From: Hygrophila difformis
Lineage: Eukaryota; Streptophyta; Magnoliopsida; Lamiales; Acanthaceae
Direction: 5' to 3'
Assembly (NCBI GenBank): GCA_030278955.1
Contig: JAOANR010000006.1
Span: 9,943,915-10,007,914 of the forward strand
Length of the DNA stretch: 64,000 nt
Under the pieces are notes generated by a model. That model made no database searches. It had not been told where the DNA came from and saw only the letters and a list, made by a program, of their open reading frames with translations. The stretch's first letter is position 1; each line of letters starts with the position of its first letter. Positions 23,678-35,492 of this stretch are shown one piece after another. A program made the position numbers and the translations under genes.

Positions 23678-24308
23678 TCTATATAATAAATCCTGAATAC
23701 TTTTTGGCCTGTGCAGACTTTTTTGTCCTTATTATATTTAATTCATCCTTCTTAATTTTAAAGGGTTAATCAGTCATTATATGCTCATTTATAGATCAAC
23801 GGTTCTTAAGTTTACACGTAATCTGCTGACTAATTCCACGTCATCGGACACATCATCAAAACCTATATTTAGAAATAAATCTATCTATTAATAATATAAC
23901 AAAATCTTGAGAAAATCTTCCTATATATTTTTAAAAGATATAATTGATTACAAATATATATATATAAATTATTTGATTATGTACATAATATTTTTAAAAA
24001 TATTAATACTATAATATTATTAAATAAATTTAATTAGGTTACAAATTTATGTCTAAAAAATATATAATCATATATCAATATAAGGAATATAATAACTATA
24101 TTTTAAATAAAAATATTTCATTGAAAATATGATGTAAACACTAAATTGACCCTAAAAATATTGATTAAAGTAAAATGATTAATAACCTACAAAATTTTAT
24201 ACGAATCTAAACAAATTCTACATATATTTTTTTTCTTTTTAAAGAAGAAAAGAAAGAAAAGGAAAAAAAGCCTAAAACACATTATAGTTTAATTATTAAA
24301 CATAATAT

Positions 24309-24680
24309 CCTTTTTTTTTTGAGGCAAAGTTATTTTATTGCAAAGAAGCAATTACAACCGTCTCAATATGATGAGAAAACATCACCTCCATGCCACTCAT
24401 CTCTACACCACACAAAAACAGTAACCTGAAAACTTGGAGTACACCTTACAATGTAAAACAGTACATAACAAAATAATTCGAAGGAGGTCATTCACATAGC
24501 ACTGTATATTCAACCGCTTCATATGTACTGGCGTTCGAAAATGCTCCCTTCATCTTGTGTTCTGCACAAAGACTTCCATGTGTAGATTCCCGCATCAACG
24601 TCCAGAGGTTTGTATAGCCATAACATACATCCTCCCATGTTTGATGCATTTGAAAATATCCTTAATTCAGTAATCTTCAT
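24309..24680 (-). pseudogene. Possible captured gene 3' end inside the Helitron
   Basis: On the minus strand a frame of about 60 codons with no stop and a higher GC content than its surroundings (about 24675 down to the TGA at 24489-24491) includes TWEDVCYGYTNLWTLM. It is followed by a 3'-UTR-like stretch, an AATAAAA signal and a poly(A) tract at about 24310-24320. I do not recognise the protein. The poly(A) suggests a retrocopy picked up by, or inserted into, the Helitron. Confidence 0.35.
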
Positions 24681-25767
24681 CTATTTCAGTATAAAATAAA
24701 AATATATATGAAATTTGGAGTATATTGTTATACAATTTTTTTTAAAATAATTTGTACTGTAAAAGAATATGAGGAGTATACCCCTAAGGCTGGGTGTATT
24801 ATGCCTCACGATACTATTTTTTTTCAAAAGAATAATACAGACCCATGTTTGATGCATTTGAAAGTTTGTACATGTATAATTTTAATGCGGATTTCAATGT
24901 ATTATTTAATCCCGAAGGAAATGCGGGTTTAGGTTGTACATCACTATTTTTATCTTTCTCCCGCTTTAATCCCGACCTATCCCCTTCCCCAGACTTCCCT
25001 GCTCCTGCGAATTCCTTAGACACAACTACTCCCCATCCCATTGACTAATTAATTTATCTAAATTAGTTAAGAAAATAATTAGATTAATTTTAATTTTCGA
25101 AATAAATATTTTCTATGAATCATAAATATTTGAAAACATAAACATTGTTTAAATAATTTAATCCATTCAATAATACCATAAAAATAATACAAGTACAATA
25201 CAATATATTAGCATCAAACACTGTATAATTATAATACAGTGTGCCACCAAACACTGTATAACATTAATTTTAAACAATACATCATAGTACAATACATCTG
25301 TATTAAATAATATAATACACCTTAATACTATACACCGTGCCAAACATGCCCCAAAAAACTTGGTATCAGAGTATAAATTCGATTTTAAGGCTTAGAATAA
25401 TAATGAATTAAAAAGTAATAAAAACTTAATTAAATTAAATGAAAATATTAACTACCAAATTTTTTTCATAATCAATATGGAAAAGAAAAAATTGAGAAGA
25501 TATTATGGACAAAAATAATATTTAAAAATACACAGATAATCAAAACGTAATTATAATTAAAATTTATTTTATAAAGTTATGGATTAGTCCATAAAAATTA
25601 ATCACAACAAAAATTTAAAATATATTATAAGTTTTAAATGATGAAAAGATAACAAAAAGGTATAAATAATTTTTTTTAAAAAAAACTTTAGGGATAATAG
25701 TAAAAATGTACAACATATTAGGGAGTAAAACTAATATTTTTTTAGAACCTTAGTAATGCAAAATATA

Positions 25768-25972
25768 CTCAATCAGTTCCGGTAACATTGTCCAAAATTT
25801 TTGGACACGGTATTTTCGGTATAATAGTTTATTGTGATAAAGCGGAGTAATTAGTTGATGCGATGTTTTAGTTAATGTTTATGGAGTATGTTTGTTTAAA
25901 AAGTGAAATGTGACAATTATAGTGGGGCGGACCAAAAAGAAAAGTGAGACAGAATTAGTGGGACGGATGGAG
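25768..25972. mobile_element. Stowaway-like MITE inside Helitron
   Basis: The left end is CTCAATCAGTTCCGG and the right end GTGGGACGGATGGAG, both bordered by TA. It is 205 bp and its interior differs from the common 260-bp family. Confidence 0.65.
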
Positions 25973-26303
25973 TAATTTTTTCTAATGTTGAATAGTTAAG
26001 GGTATTTATTTTCCACTTGCTCTCATCATTTTATATATGAAAGAAAACTATATATATATATAATTTTTTAACAGTAAAAAAAAATTATTTTATATTATTT
26101 CCACATGGGTTTGAATTTCCTTCATTCATCTTATTATCCCTTTTATTTTTCTTTTAATTTTTCGTTGCATGCATCTCAACCACTATTTAAGCAAAAGATT
26201 TTGAATATCATGTAATTCAAAAAAACACTATATTCTCATTTTATATCGTCATATTAGTTTAACACCCGTGCGTAGCGGGCGAAAAAAATCTAGTAAGTAA
26301 TAA

Positions 26304-26763
26304 GGGCCTGTTTGGATTGGCTTTTGAAAAAAGCAGAAGCCAAAAGCAGAAGCAGAAGTGAAAGCCAAAAGCAGAAGCATGTAACTTTTGTGTTTGGATG
26401 AAATGTTTGAAAAGCAGCTTTTTTTCAAAAGCGTGTTTGGATATGTAAAAGTGAAAAGTGCTTTTTAAATGGATAAATTACCAAAAAGGACATGCTACTT
26501 ATGATAATAAGATATATTTATAGTGTAATTTATATTAAGTAATGAGGGTATTTAAGTCTTTGCACAATTTACGAAGTGCTTTTGGCTTCTGCTTTTCGGA
26601 GAAGCACCCCCTGGGCTGCTTCTCCCAGAAGCACTTTTGCAGCTTTTCGAGGTGCTTCTGCTTTTTTAAAAAAGCCAAACCAAACGTTTCTTTTTTCCCA
26701 AAAGTGCTTTTGACAGAAGCAAAAGCCAAAAGCACCTTGGTAGAAGCCAATCCAAACACCCTC
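26304..26763. mobile_element. Tourist-like (PIF/Harbinger) MITE, copy 1
   Basis: It starts GGGCCTGTTTGGATTGGCTT and ends AGCCAATCCAAACACCCTC, with TAA on both sides (26301-26303 and 26764-26766). Subterminal AAAAGCAGAAGC repeats are typical of the family. The open frames inside are by-products of these repeats. Its nearly identical partner is at 42690-43152. Confidence 0.85.
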
Positions 26764-26828
26764 TAAGTCCTGAAAATAAGTCCAGGAGAATAAGCTCTTT
26801 GACACTGTACTCAATTTTCTTACAAGTA

Positions 26829-27088
26829 CTTCATCCGTTCTGATATAAATGCTCCATACATGCATTTCACGAAGTCCAAGACACATTTTTAAATGTTTAT
26901 AACTCAAATTGTATATAAATAAAAATTATAAAAATTTGATATTCTAAAACTACGTGATTAGACGAATCTAACAAGATCTCACATGACTATATTTTTTTTT
27001 ATATAACTATGTTAAAAAAATTAATTAAAGGTACTGAATGAATAGTTACTACTATGCAAATGTCTCACTTATATGAGAACGGAGGTAG
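26829..27088. mobile_element. Stowaway-like MITE
   Basis: Ends CTTCATCCGTTCTGATAT and GAGAACGGAGGTAG are flanked by TA. It is 260 bp with the shared interior. Confidence 0.8.
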
Positions 27089-28100
27089 TATATATTTGAA
27101 AAAAAATAATCGAATTTGGTTTTATTTATTAATTGGGTTGTTTGACTTTTGACACTGTACTCAATTTTTTGCAAGTATATACAAGTATTTGAAAAAAAAT
27201 AATCGCGGGTCAGAGAGTATAAAACTAATGATAGTAGTAGTATCTAAGAAAATTTAAACTTTATTTAAAATAAATAATAAAAATAAAAATAAAAAAGCAA
27301 GTGTACAAAAGAATCCGACAGCGTCTGTGCGCGCCACTCGGACAGCCCCGACGGTGGTGAATGTCTCAATGCCAAAACAGGTAGGCGCTCTGAATCAATG
27401 ATTCTCATCATATGTCAGTGAGGCTGAAATCCAAATTTAAACGGTGAATAATGGTTTGGCGATTGCCCATATATAGTATGAATTCATTGTGCGCAAAGGA
27501 GGGGCATACCTACAGTCTTAAGTTTCGGGGTAAGGCTGGAGAATCGGTACATTCGTGGAATTCAATTCTTTCATGGGTTGCCACCCTTCGCTCTTTTGCT
27601 GCATCTGCCCTTTACACGCCCCTCTCTCTAGGTAAATGTTTTGATCAATCCCCTTCCCCACCTCTTTGTTTCTCATCCTATTTACATTTTTATCATTAGG
27701 GGGTTATTAGGATCCACTAAAAAATAAAAATAAAATAAAAAATTTAAAAAAAATTAGGAGAGGATCATTTCGTTGTGTAAGTGCGTATGTTGTTGTAATA
27801 TTTAGTTCTATCCACAATACTGTTGTTGAATCATTGAAAGAAAATGTTATTTGTCCGGCCAGATTCTGAGTTTTCTTTGTTTAAATTGAAGCGGACATGA
27901 TTTTTGAGGTGGGGTATATATTTTTGTGCAGGCTGGTGCCGGAATTTCGAAACTAGAGTGCCGGCTTCATCTGATTTCCTTCTTTTCTTTCCCTTCTTAT
28001 TCTCACTACGTTCTTGAAGTTATATTTAAGTTTTGAGATAAAGAAGGGAAAGAAAGCAATCCATTTTGAAGGTTCAGTGAATTGGCTATAAAGTATAAAT
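27089..28100. other. Upstream region and probable 5' UTR of the EFR3-like gene
   Basis: A GC-rich patch (27310-27380) and a coding-like but unassigned stretch at 27450-27640 may be a 5'-UTR exon. A TGTGCAG acceptor at about 27925-27931 could end a 5'-UTR intron. No separate gene is recognised. Confidence 0.4.
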
Positions 28101-31100
28101 ATGCCGACGGTTTCCGGTGTGATCTCAAGGCAGATTGTCCCAGCTTGTGGCAGCCTTTGTTTCTTCTGCCCTGGGTTGCGCGAGAGGTCTAGGCAACCTG
28201 TTAGGAGGTACAAGAAGCTGATCTCAGATATTTTCCCCCGGAACCAGGTTGGTTTCATGAATTGCATGGTGCACCCTTTGTTTTTAAACATGTATCATCT
28301 ACATTCATGAGATTAGGAGCATCTTATATTCTTATGTGGTTTATGTCTTCAACATTGGAGAAAATGCCTGTTGCTGAATTTGTTTTATGTGGTATATACG
28401 TCCTCTGGCTTGAAATAGATTTCATTTTAACCATCAGGAGATAAATGGTATTTCAAAATAGATGTCATTTTGCTATATCAATGTAAAATCACATTAAATA
28501 AACTATATTTTTCCATTTTAAGATCATTTTTAATGCAATTACAGTTACTCAATCATTATTCCTTTAATTAATAGAAGGATTATGGTATTTATACAGATAT
28601 GCCTATAAACATGAACATTGCTAAACAACATCTAATTTGACAACAACTGAAACTTCGCTTGTTCCTCATTTTCTCCCACGAAATGCTCAACAACTTCGCT
28701 TGTTCCTATTACATCAATTTTTCTCAAAAAAAGGTGCTTTCCTGAAATGTTGTTGCATTTGTTGCATAGGAAGAAGAACCCAATGACAGGAAGATTGGGA
28801 AGTTGTGTGAATATGCTTCCAAAAATCCATTACGCATCCCAAAGGTATTGTTTTTATTTGTTTGCCTCATACAATACTAGTCACTAATCCTAGCCGAATA
28901 TGGAAACTCTCACTATTTTGCCCTTGGTTTAGTTCACGAGGTTGATGAACTTTAATCTTGTTATATAACTTCTTACCACTTAAAAATGTTGTTTATCCTT
29001 ATTCTACATTTTGGACAGGGCTTGATTGAATTTCCAGAAATATTGATGTGCTATTTTTCTATAGCGTTTTGCTTAGAAACTGGAACCTTATACCTTCTTG
29101 TTTTCTTGGCTAACTTTACAAATTTCATTGGAATTACAGATAGCAGACTCCCTTGAACGAAGATGTTACAGGGAATTAAGAAACGGAAACTTCCGATCAG
29201 TAAAAATTGTTATGATGATTTACAGAAAACTGTTGTCATCTTGCAAGAAGCAAATGTATGTCTCCTACTGCTATTCTTTGTTTTTGGTGATATGCAAGTG
29301 ACATTTAATTTAAGATGAATTTTATTGCCTGGTTCATTTTCTTGCTTATGTAATTTTTGTTACTGAACTTCCCGCATCTTTATATCCCATATGTTGATGT
29401 GAACTCTCTTACATAGTGTCTTCTCAAGTCATATTTTAATAGAGTGGAGATGCATGATATTATTAATTGGTTTCAGGTTTTGTTCTCTTTGTTTTTGTGT
29501 GTGTGTGTGTGAGTGTGAGATATAATAGGTAATAGTCCAGATGAAGAAATTATAATTTTCCCAAATCCGGAATATACCATTCATCTTTTCTAAGGAAAGT
29601 TTCTAATAAAATCTCTGTTTCCTTGTTTCCTTTCTTCCATCAGGCCTTTGTTTGCAAATAGTCTTCTGACTATTTTGCACACTTTGCTGGATCAGTCAAG
29701 CCAAGATGAGATTGTAATTATTGGATGTCATTCTCTCTTCGATTTCGTTCACAATCAGGTTAGTGCTGGTTTACAATTCCTCTTTTCGGGGAGCATAATG
29801 ATGAGCATAGGTTTCCAATAAGCTAATGCATTTCCTTTTCTCTTGAAGAAGCATTAGCCGATTCACCTCTTCTATCCTTTGCAGAGTGATGCAACTTATA
29901 TGTTTAATGTAGAAGGGTTGATTCCCAAACTTTGCCAATTAGCTCAAGAAGTGGGTGAAGAAGAGACACAAGATCGTCTACGGGCAGCTGGGCTGCAAGC
30001 TCTATCTGCTATGGTATCATTATAGATTGATTGAATGTGGTCTTCAAATTTAGCATCGTATTGGAACTAATAATTAAACTGATGCCATAATGAGTCGTTA
30101 ATACAAGATTGATCAAGTTGAATATGTTCCCTTGCCATTCTCTTTTTCCTGCTTTTCTTCAGATTTTCCCTCGACAATATGATATTTTTTGTATTTTGAT
30201 GATTCTTTTTTATTTCCAGTGATTAATTTTTCTTCATGCTTCATTTGGATCTCAATTTTAATATTTTCATGACATAACAGTAAGTAATGGGCTTTGATGT
30301 CACTCTTATACTTCGGTTGATCAGGTTCATTTTTGTGTTTTTCCAGGTATGGTTCATGGGTGAAAACTCCCATATTTCGTCTGAATTTGATACTGTAAGA
30401 ACTTAAATCCAATCCGTATGAAAATTTTGTATACAAAATCTTTAAAACTATACTTCCTAAGCATGGCTCTCCATTAGTGTTTCTTATGCTATATTAGCCA
30501 CCAATAACATGGAGGTTCTCCTCCATTACTATCAATCTATGTTAACCAATCACCATTTCCATCCCATTCCACAGATTGTTCAAGTAGTCCTGGAAAATTA
30601 TAGCCTTGAAGGTAATGAATCTCTTGATGTGGGTCTCAGTAATTGGTTGCAACAAATTCATGATACTGAATGATGAAAATTTCCTACTGCAGATTCTGCA
30701 AAGGAGGTTCCTTCTTGGAGTGCCATAATAAGTGATAATGGACAACTTGCAGTGTCTGAGTAATGTCCTGGCTTATAATTAGTTCTTCTCTGGAGTATAA
30801 ATTGACATTTTCTTTACTTGGGAAAATCCATATATGAAGCATGAATTTGTCAATTATACAGAGAAGATGCCAAGAGCCCATGCTTTTGGTCGAGGGTGTG
30901 CCTGCAAAACATGGCCAATCTAGGAAAGGAGGCTACAACAATGCGCCGTGTTTTGGAATCTCTGTTTAGGTATTTTGACAATGGAAACCTATGGCCTATG
31001 AGCAGTGGAATCGCTTTTCCTGTCCTCAAGGACATGCAGCTTGTGATGGATGAATGTGGTTAGTTTAATCACACAGTTTTCTAGAAATAGTATGCGCCTG

Positions 31101-34100
31101 TAGATGCTGCTACAGCTGATGATTTTTCACCACCTATTTTTCCTCATGCAGGACAAAACACACACTTTTTGCTCTCGATACTAATCAAGCATCTTGACCA
31201 TAAAAATGTCCTCAACGTACCTGAGATGCAGCTTGACATTATTCAGGTTGCTACTGCCCTTGTTCGCCTCACAAAGGTCCATCCGTCGGTAGCTATAGTC
31301 AGTGCTGTAAGTGATGTGATGAGGCACCTGCGTAGAAGTATACATTCTTCACTTGATGATGCAAATCTTGGACATGAAGTCATCAAGTGGAACAGAAAAT
31401 TTCACCAATTAGTTGACGAATGTCTTACAGAGCTCTCTGCAAAGGTCCACCCCCAGATTTTTGTTACTCTCTTGTGAATCATTATCCGTCTTTCCTTTCA
31501 GCAACACAAATTTTTTTCTTTATTAAAATGGACAGTCGTTATTCTCTTTTTCATTGATGTGCAGGTCGGAGATGCCGGACTTATCCTTGATGTAATGGCT
31601 ACCATGTTAGAGAACATCTCCAGTATAACTGTTATTGCTAGAACAACTATTGCTGCCGTCTTTCGAACAGCACAAATTGTTGCATCTTTATCAATCTTGT
31701 CATATAAGAACAAGGTATGGTTTCTTATAAATTCAAAATTCATGGTTTCTCCTTTCTATTTGTGCAAGTGATTGATTTATTTTGATCGTTGATACTATTT
31801 TTGGTTCATCAGGCTTTTCCAGAGGCGTTATTCCATCAGTTGCTTCCAGCAATGGTCCATCCAGATCACGAGACTCGAGTTGGAGCTCATCAGATCTTCG
31901 CGGTTGTACTCGTGCCTTCTTCAGTATGCCCTCATGCAGATTCAGCTATCCATGACCCAAAAAAGAAAGGACACGTTCCAAGAACTCTTTCCAGAACTGT
32001 TTCCGTTTTCTCTTCATCCGCTGCCCTGTTTGAGAAGATGAAGAAGCACAAGGATCCGTCTAAGGAAATTCACCATGACAATGGTGACAAGGCTTCAGGA
32101 ATGAATAAACTTAAATCATCATATAGTCGAGTCCAGAGCTTCAAAGCATCATCGGAATCTGAAGCTGCCAATAAAGGCAAAGAAGTGGTAAGTTTTCTCA
32201 ACATGTTCTTATTTCTGCCAACACTATGGTTTTAAGTTCAGGAATCGACTGATTGATATCTCATTAGTTCTTTTTCAAGTTTTATGAATAATCATATTGT
32301 AACATCATTTTCTGCTTGCTGTAATTTGTTGAGAATTGGGTTTTTTTTAAAGGGAGTATTAAGTCTTCTTCCAATTCCAGGACGCTGGTCCGCTCAGATT
32401 GAGCAGCCACCAAATAACCCTCCTGCTTTCATCCATTTGGGCACAATGTATGTCCCCTTCAAATATGCCTGAAAATTATGAGGCTATTGCCAACACATAC
32501 AGCTTGATTTTGCTGTTTTCTCGAGCAAAGGTAAATTACCATTTCTTTAATATCATATCCTGTAGCAGATTTATGGAGAAAATTGTTGCTAAGGTTATTG
32601 TCATTAGTTATTTTATTTCCATACAAACATATTGGTTGCCTGAAGGAATTTCTGATAGTTATGTTGCCTTTCGTGCAAAGGTATATTAGTTATTACAGTG
32701 TAAGTTTTTTTTGGACAGAACTCCTATCGCGAGGTTTTAATTCGAAGCTTCCAACTCGCCTTTTCATTGAGGAATATATCTTTATCAGATAAAGGTTGGT
32801 TCACTTGTTAAGCTAAAATAAATATTTGAATTCCAGGTTGAGCTTATTTATTATTTATTTTCCTCCAAATCTTCATATTGCTCCCGTATTCAGTATGGTG
32901 ATGGGACACTGAAAATAACATTACAACAAATGCATCATCTGTAAATTTCATTATTTTCAGGGAAATTGCCTCCTTCACGTCGGAGATCGCTCTTTGTACT
33001 TTCGACTAGCATGATTATCTTTTCGGCCAAGGCTTACAATGTTGTTTCTCTTATCCAACTAGTCAGACCTATGATCACCAGTAGAGTGGTATTTTTCTTC
33101 TGTTTTTCCATGGATTTCCTTATGACTTTATTCCACATGATTTTCAAAAGTTTGAGTCATCCTGGAATAATTCTTGTGTTTGTGTCAGGTTGATCCATTT
33201 TTGTGTCTGGTGGGTGATTCAAAGCTACAGATTGGGGACACAAGACCGGGCAATACGAAAACAATGTATGGAGCAAAGGACGATGACAGTTCTGCAATGA
33301 AGTGTCTTTCGGAGATAAGAGTAAATGAAGATCAGACCAAGGAGTTCCTTGTGTCTGTGATTGTCAAAAACTTGGATAACATATTGGAGGTTAGCTCTTA
33401 AAAAATATTGTTTTATCCCCTTAAAATGCTCTTTTCATTTTCATCTTCCGGCATTGAATCTGTGATAAGTTATGTATTCGTGTATATATAAACAGTGATC
33501 CATCTTCCTATCATTTACTAAATTCAACAATTTCTAATTGTGAGCATTTCTATCCCCATTATTGATTATAGGCTGAAAAGAAGACATTGACGGAACAGTT
33601 GCTCAAGGACTTTGTGCCGGACGACATGTTTTACACGGATCGTGCAGAAATCGGACATCACAAGGATACTTACACCAACAAAAATTTAGAAAAGGTAATT
33701 GGTTTCTAATCGAATTCTGCAGCCTTTTACACTCTTGAAAATCATTGCCTTGTTTGTGACTTTTGTATTTTGCACGGTGCAGGTAGTCTCTTTGTTTGCC
33801 GTTGATGATGAACCTCACCATGATTCAATGGACAGCAGTGCCTCACAAAACTCGACACTGACCATTGAATTCCCCAGTGTCTTGAGCGTTGATCAGCTTC
33901 TGCAATCCGTAAGTTTGTGGATCACTCTGTTGCAAGTCTCGCTTTCCAGGTTCCATGTTTTACAAAATTCTTATGGAATGCAAACAGGTTCTGGAGACAG
34001 CACACCATGTTGGCAGAGTGTCCGTGAGCACTGCCCCTAGCTCGTCATACTCTGAAATGGCGAATCACTGCGAGACGCTCATGATGGGAAAGCAACAGAA

Positions 34101-34505
34101 GATGTCATACGTGATCAACACAAATCCTAAACAAGGGTCTACACTCACCATTTCTGCACAGGACATCCACGATGAAACAGACTCGCACACAGCTCCATCC
34201 GGTGACCTAAACAAGGTAAAATATTCACTTCCTCTGCATTTTCCTGTGCCAGAACAATCTAGTCTTAGTAGCTTGCTCATATATGATAGAATTTTGATTG
34301 AAGTGAAATCATCATTCAACTAAAAGAGACAAATGTGCAGGCTGGAAACCCATTCTCGGATGCAAATGGGCCTGAAGTCGTAGGGAAACCAATGAGCGGA
34401 GGAGTTCAACTGCCCCAATGTGGAGCTGAGTTCCAACAGTCATTCTCATTCAGGTTGCCAGCATCGAGTCCCTACGATCACTTCTTGAAAGCTGCAGGAT
34501 GTTAA
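28101..34505 (+). CDS. EFR3-like protein (SEMI-ROLLED LEAF2 / EFOP family), 20 coding exons
   Basis: EFR3 proteins are palmitoylated armadillo-like scaffolds that bring PI4-kinase complexes to the plasma membrane; the plant relatives are SRL2/EFOP. Exons: 28101-28247, 28770-28844, 29140-29255, 29644-29758, 29885-30013, 30347-30394, 30575-30611, 30693-30759, 30862-31058, 31152-31444, 31565-31714, 31813-32187, 32381-32530, 32719-32794, 32961-33088, 33189-33389, 33572-33694, 33783-33908, 33988-34215, 34341-34505. All borders are GT-AG and the phases close, giving 981 residues with no stop. The start MPTVSGVISRQIVPACGSLC precedes a cysteine cluster (C16, C20, C24 region) and basic RRYKK, which fits N-terminal palmitoylation and membrane binding. 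Family-typical blocks include YKKLISDIFPRNQ, LCEYASKNPLRIPK, YRKLLSSCK and FSLRNISL. The C-terminus ends LPASSPYDHFLKAAGC. Exon 1 begins at the first ATG matching the family. Confidence 0.93.
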
Positions 34506-35492
34506 CAAGGCCAGAAGACGTATGTCATGGCTACATCACAATATACATGTGAATAATCACGGCTAAACCAGATTCGCCTGAGAAAGGAAAAAGGAGATAT
34601 CGACATAGGTGATGGAACAGGGGCGTATCTTGAGCTTCGATTGTTGTTTCTCCCACAAATGTGAATACATTTGAACTAGATGCGAGGCTCTTGTAGTTCT
34701 TGTAGTCTAGTTTAGACCTGTCTTCACGCAATCAAATTTGGGTCTACTTTTTCTCGGCGTCTGGAAGGAAATGTGTTTTGTTACAACTATTATAACAAGC
34801 TATTTTTGGGAATAAATGTTTGGCCCTTTACTAATATAGGCAGTTTGCTCGAATTATCAGATAGTTTAGTAAAATGTACTACTAATAATGTAGGTAAAGT
34901 TTCATGTTTTTATTCTTTTATTTTTATAAACGATTTTTGATGTTTCACGCCTTGAAAATGATTAGTTTGTATTCTAACACACACCGCTCTTGCAATTTAA
35001 GGATCACCCTCAAAAATAGAAATAAGTTTCTTACTGATGAATACTTGAAAATTGAGTTTTACCATGATGACTAATTGAATACGAGGTGCAAATAACATGG
35101 TTTGGGATGGAATTTGAATAATTACGACAGCCGAGGGATAAAAATAGGTAATTACAACAGCCTTTTATGCCAAAGATAATGAATTAATTCCTTCTTGTCA
35201 TAAAAACTGCAATACAAAATTGAACGGTCAAACATTCATCAAATACAGACTTTGAAGCCAAACTCAAGTTTTACACGATTTTAGCTCCACAACAACACGA
35301 ATCTATGATGCTTTACTCAACTCGACTGATTTCCATTGCTTAATCCATCTATCTATAGAAGACTTAACCACATTCTTGATACACGGCGCAAACAGGATCT
35401 CACAGTGCAAACACACTCTGCATCCTGTAAGAATTTTTGCTCGTGTGATGAATCGATGTTTCTTGGTCGAGAAAGAACAGTGTACAGCGTAC
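34506..35492. other. Convergent 3' flanks of EFR3-like and PXC3-type genes
   Basis: It contains the EFR3-like 3' UTR, with a candidate AATAAA at about 34812, and the 3' flank of the receptor kinase gene. No gene is seen between. Confidence 0.6.

Larger units (their letters stand above)
23678..26293 (+). mobile_element. Non-autonomous Helitron
   Basis: The 5' end TCTATATAATAAATCC follows A and matches the Helitron at 13287. The 3' end has the hairpin CCCGTGCGTAGCGGG, then CGAAAAAAATCTAG and T. At 2616 bp it has no Rep/helicase. It contains a probable captured or retrocopied gene 3' end (24309-24680) and a MITE (25768-25972). Confidence 0.83.

Noticed and set aside
26535..26907. Overlapping ORFs rich in Lys/Phe on both strands
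   Set aside because: They are produced by the AAAGCAGAAGC-type subterminal repeats of the Tourist-like MITE; no coding signal beyond it.
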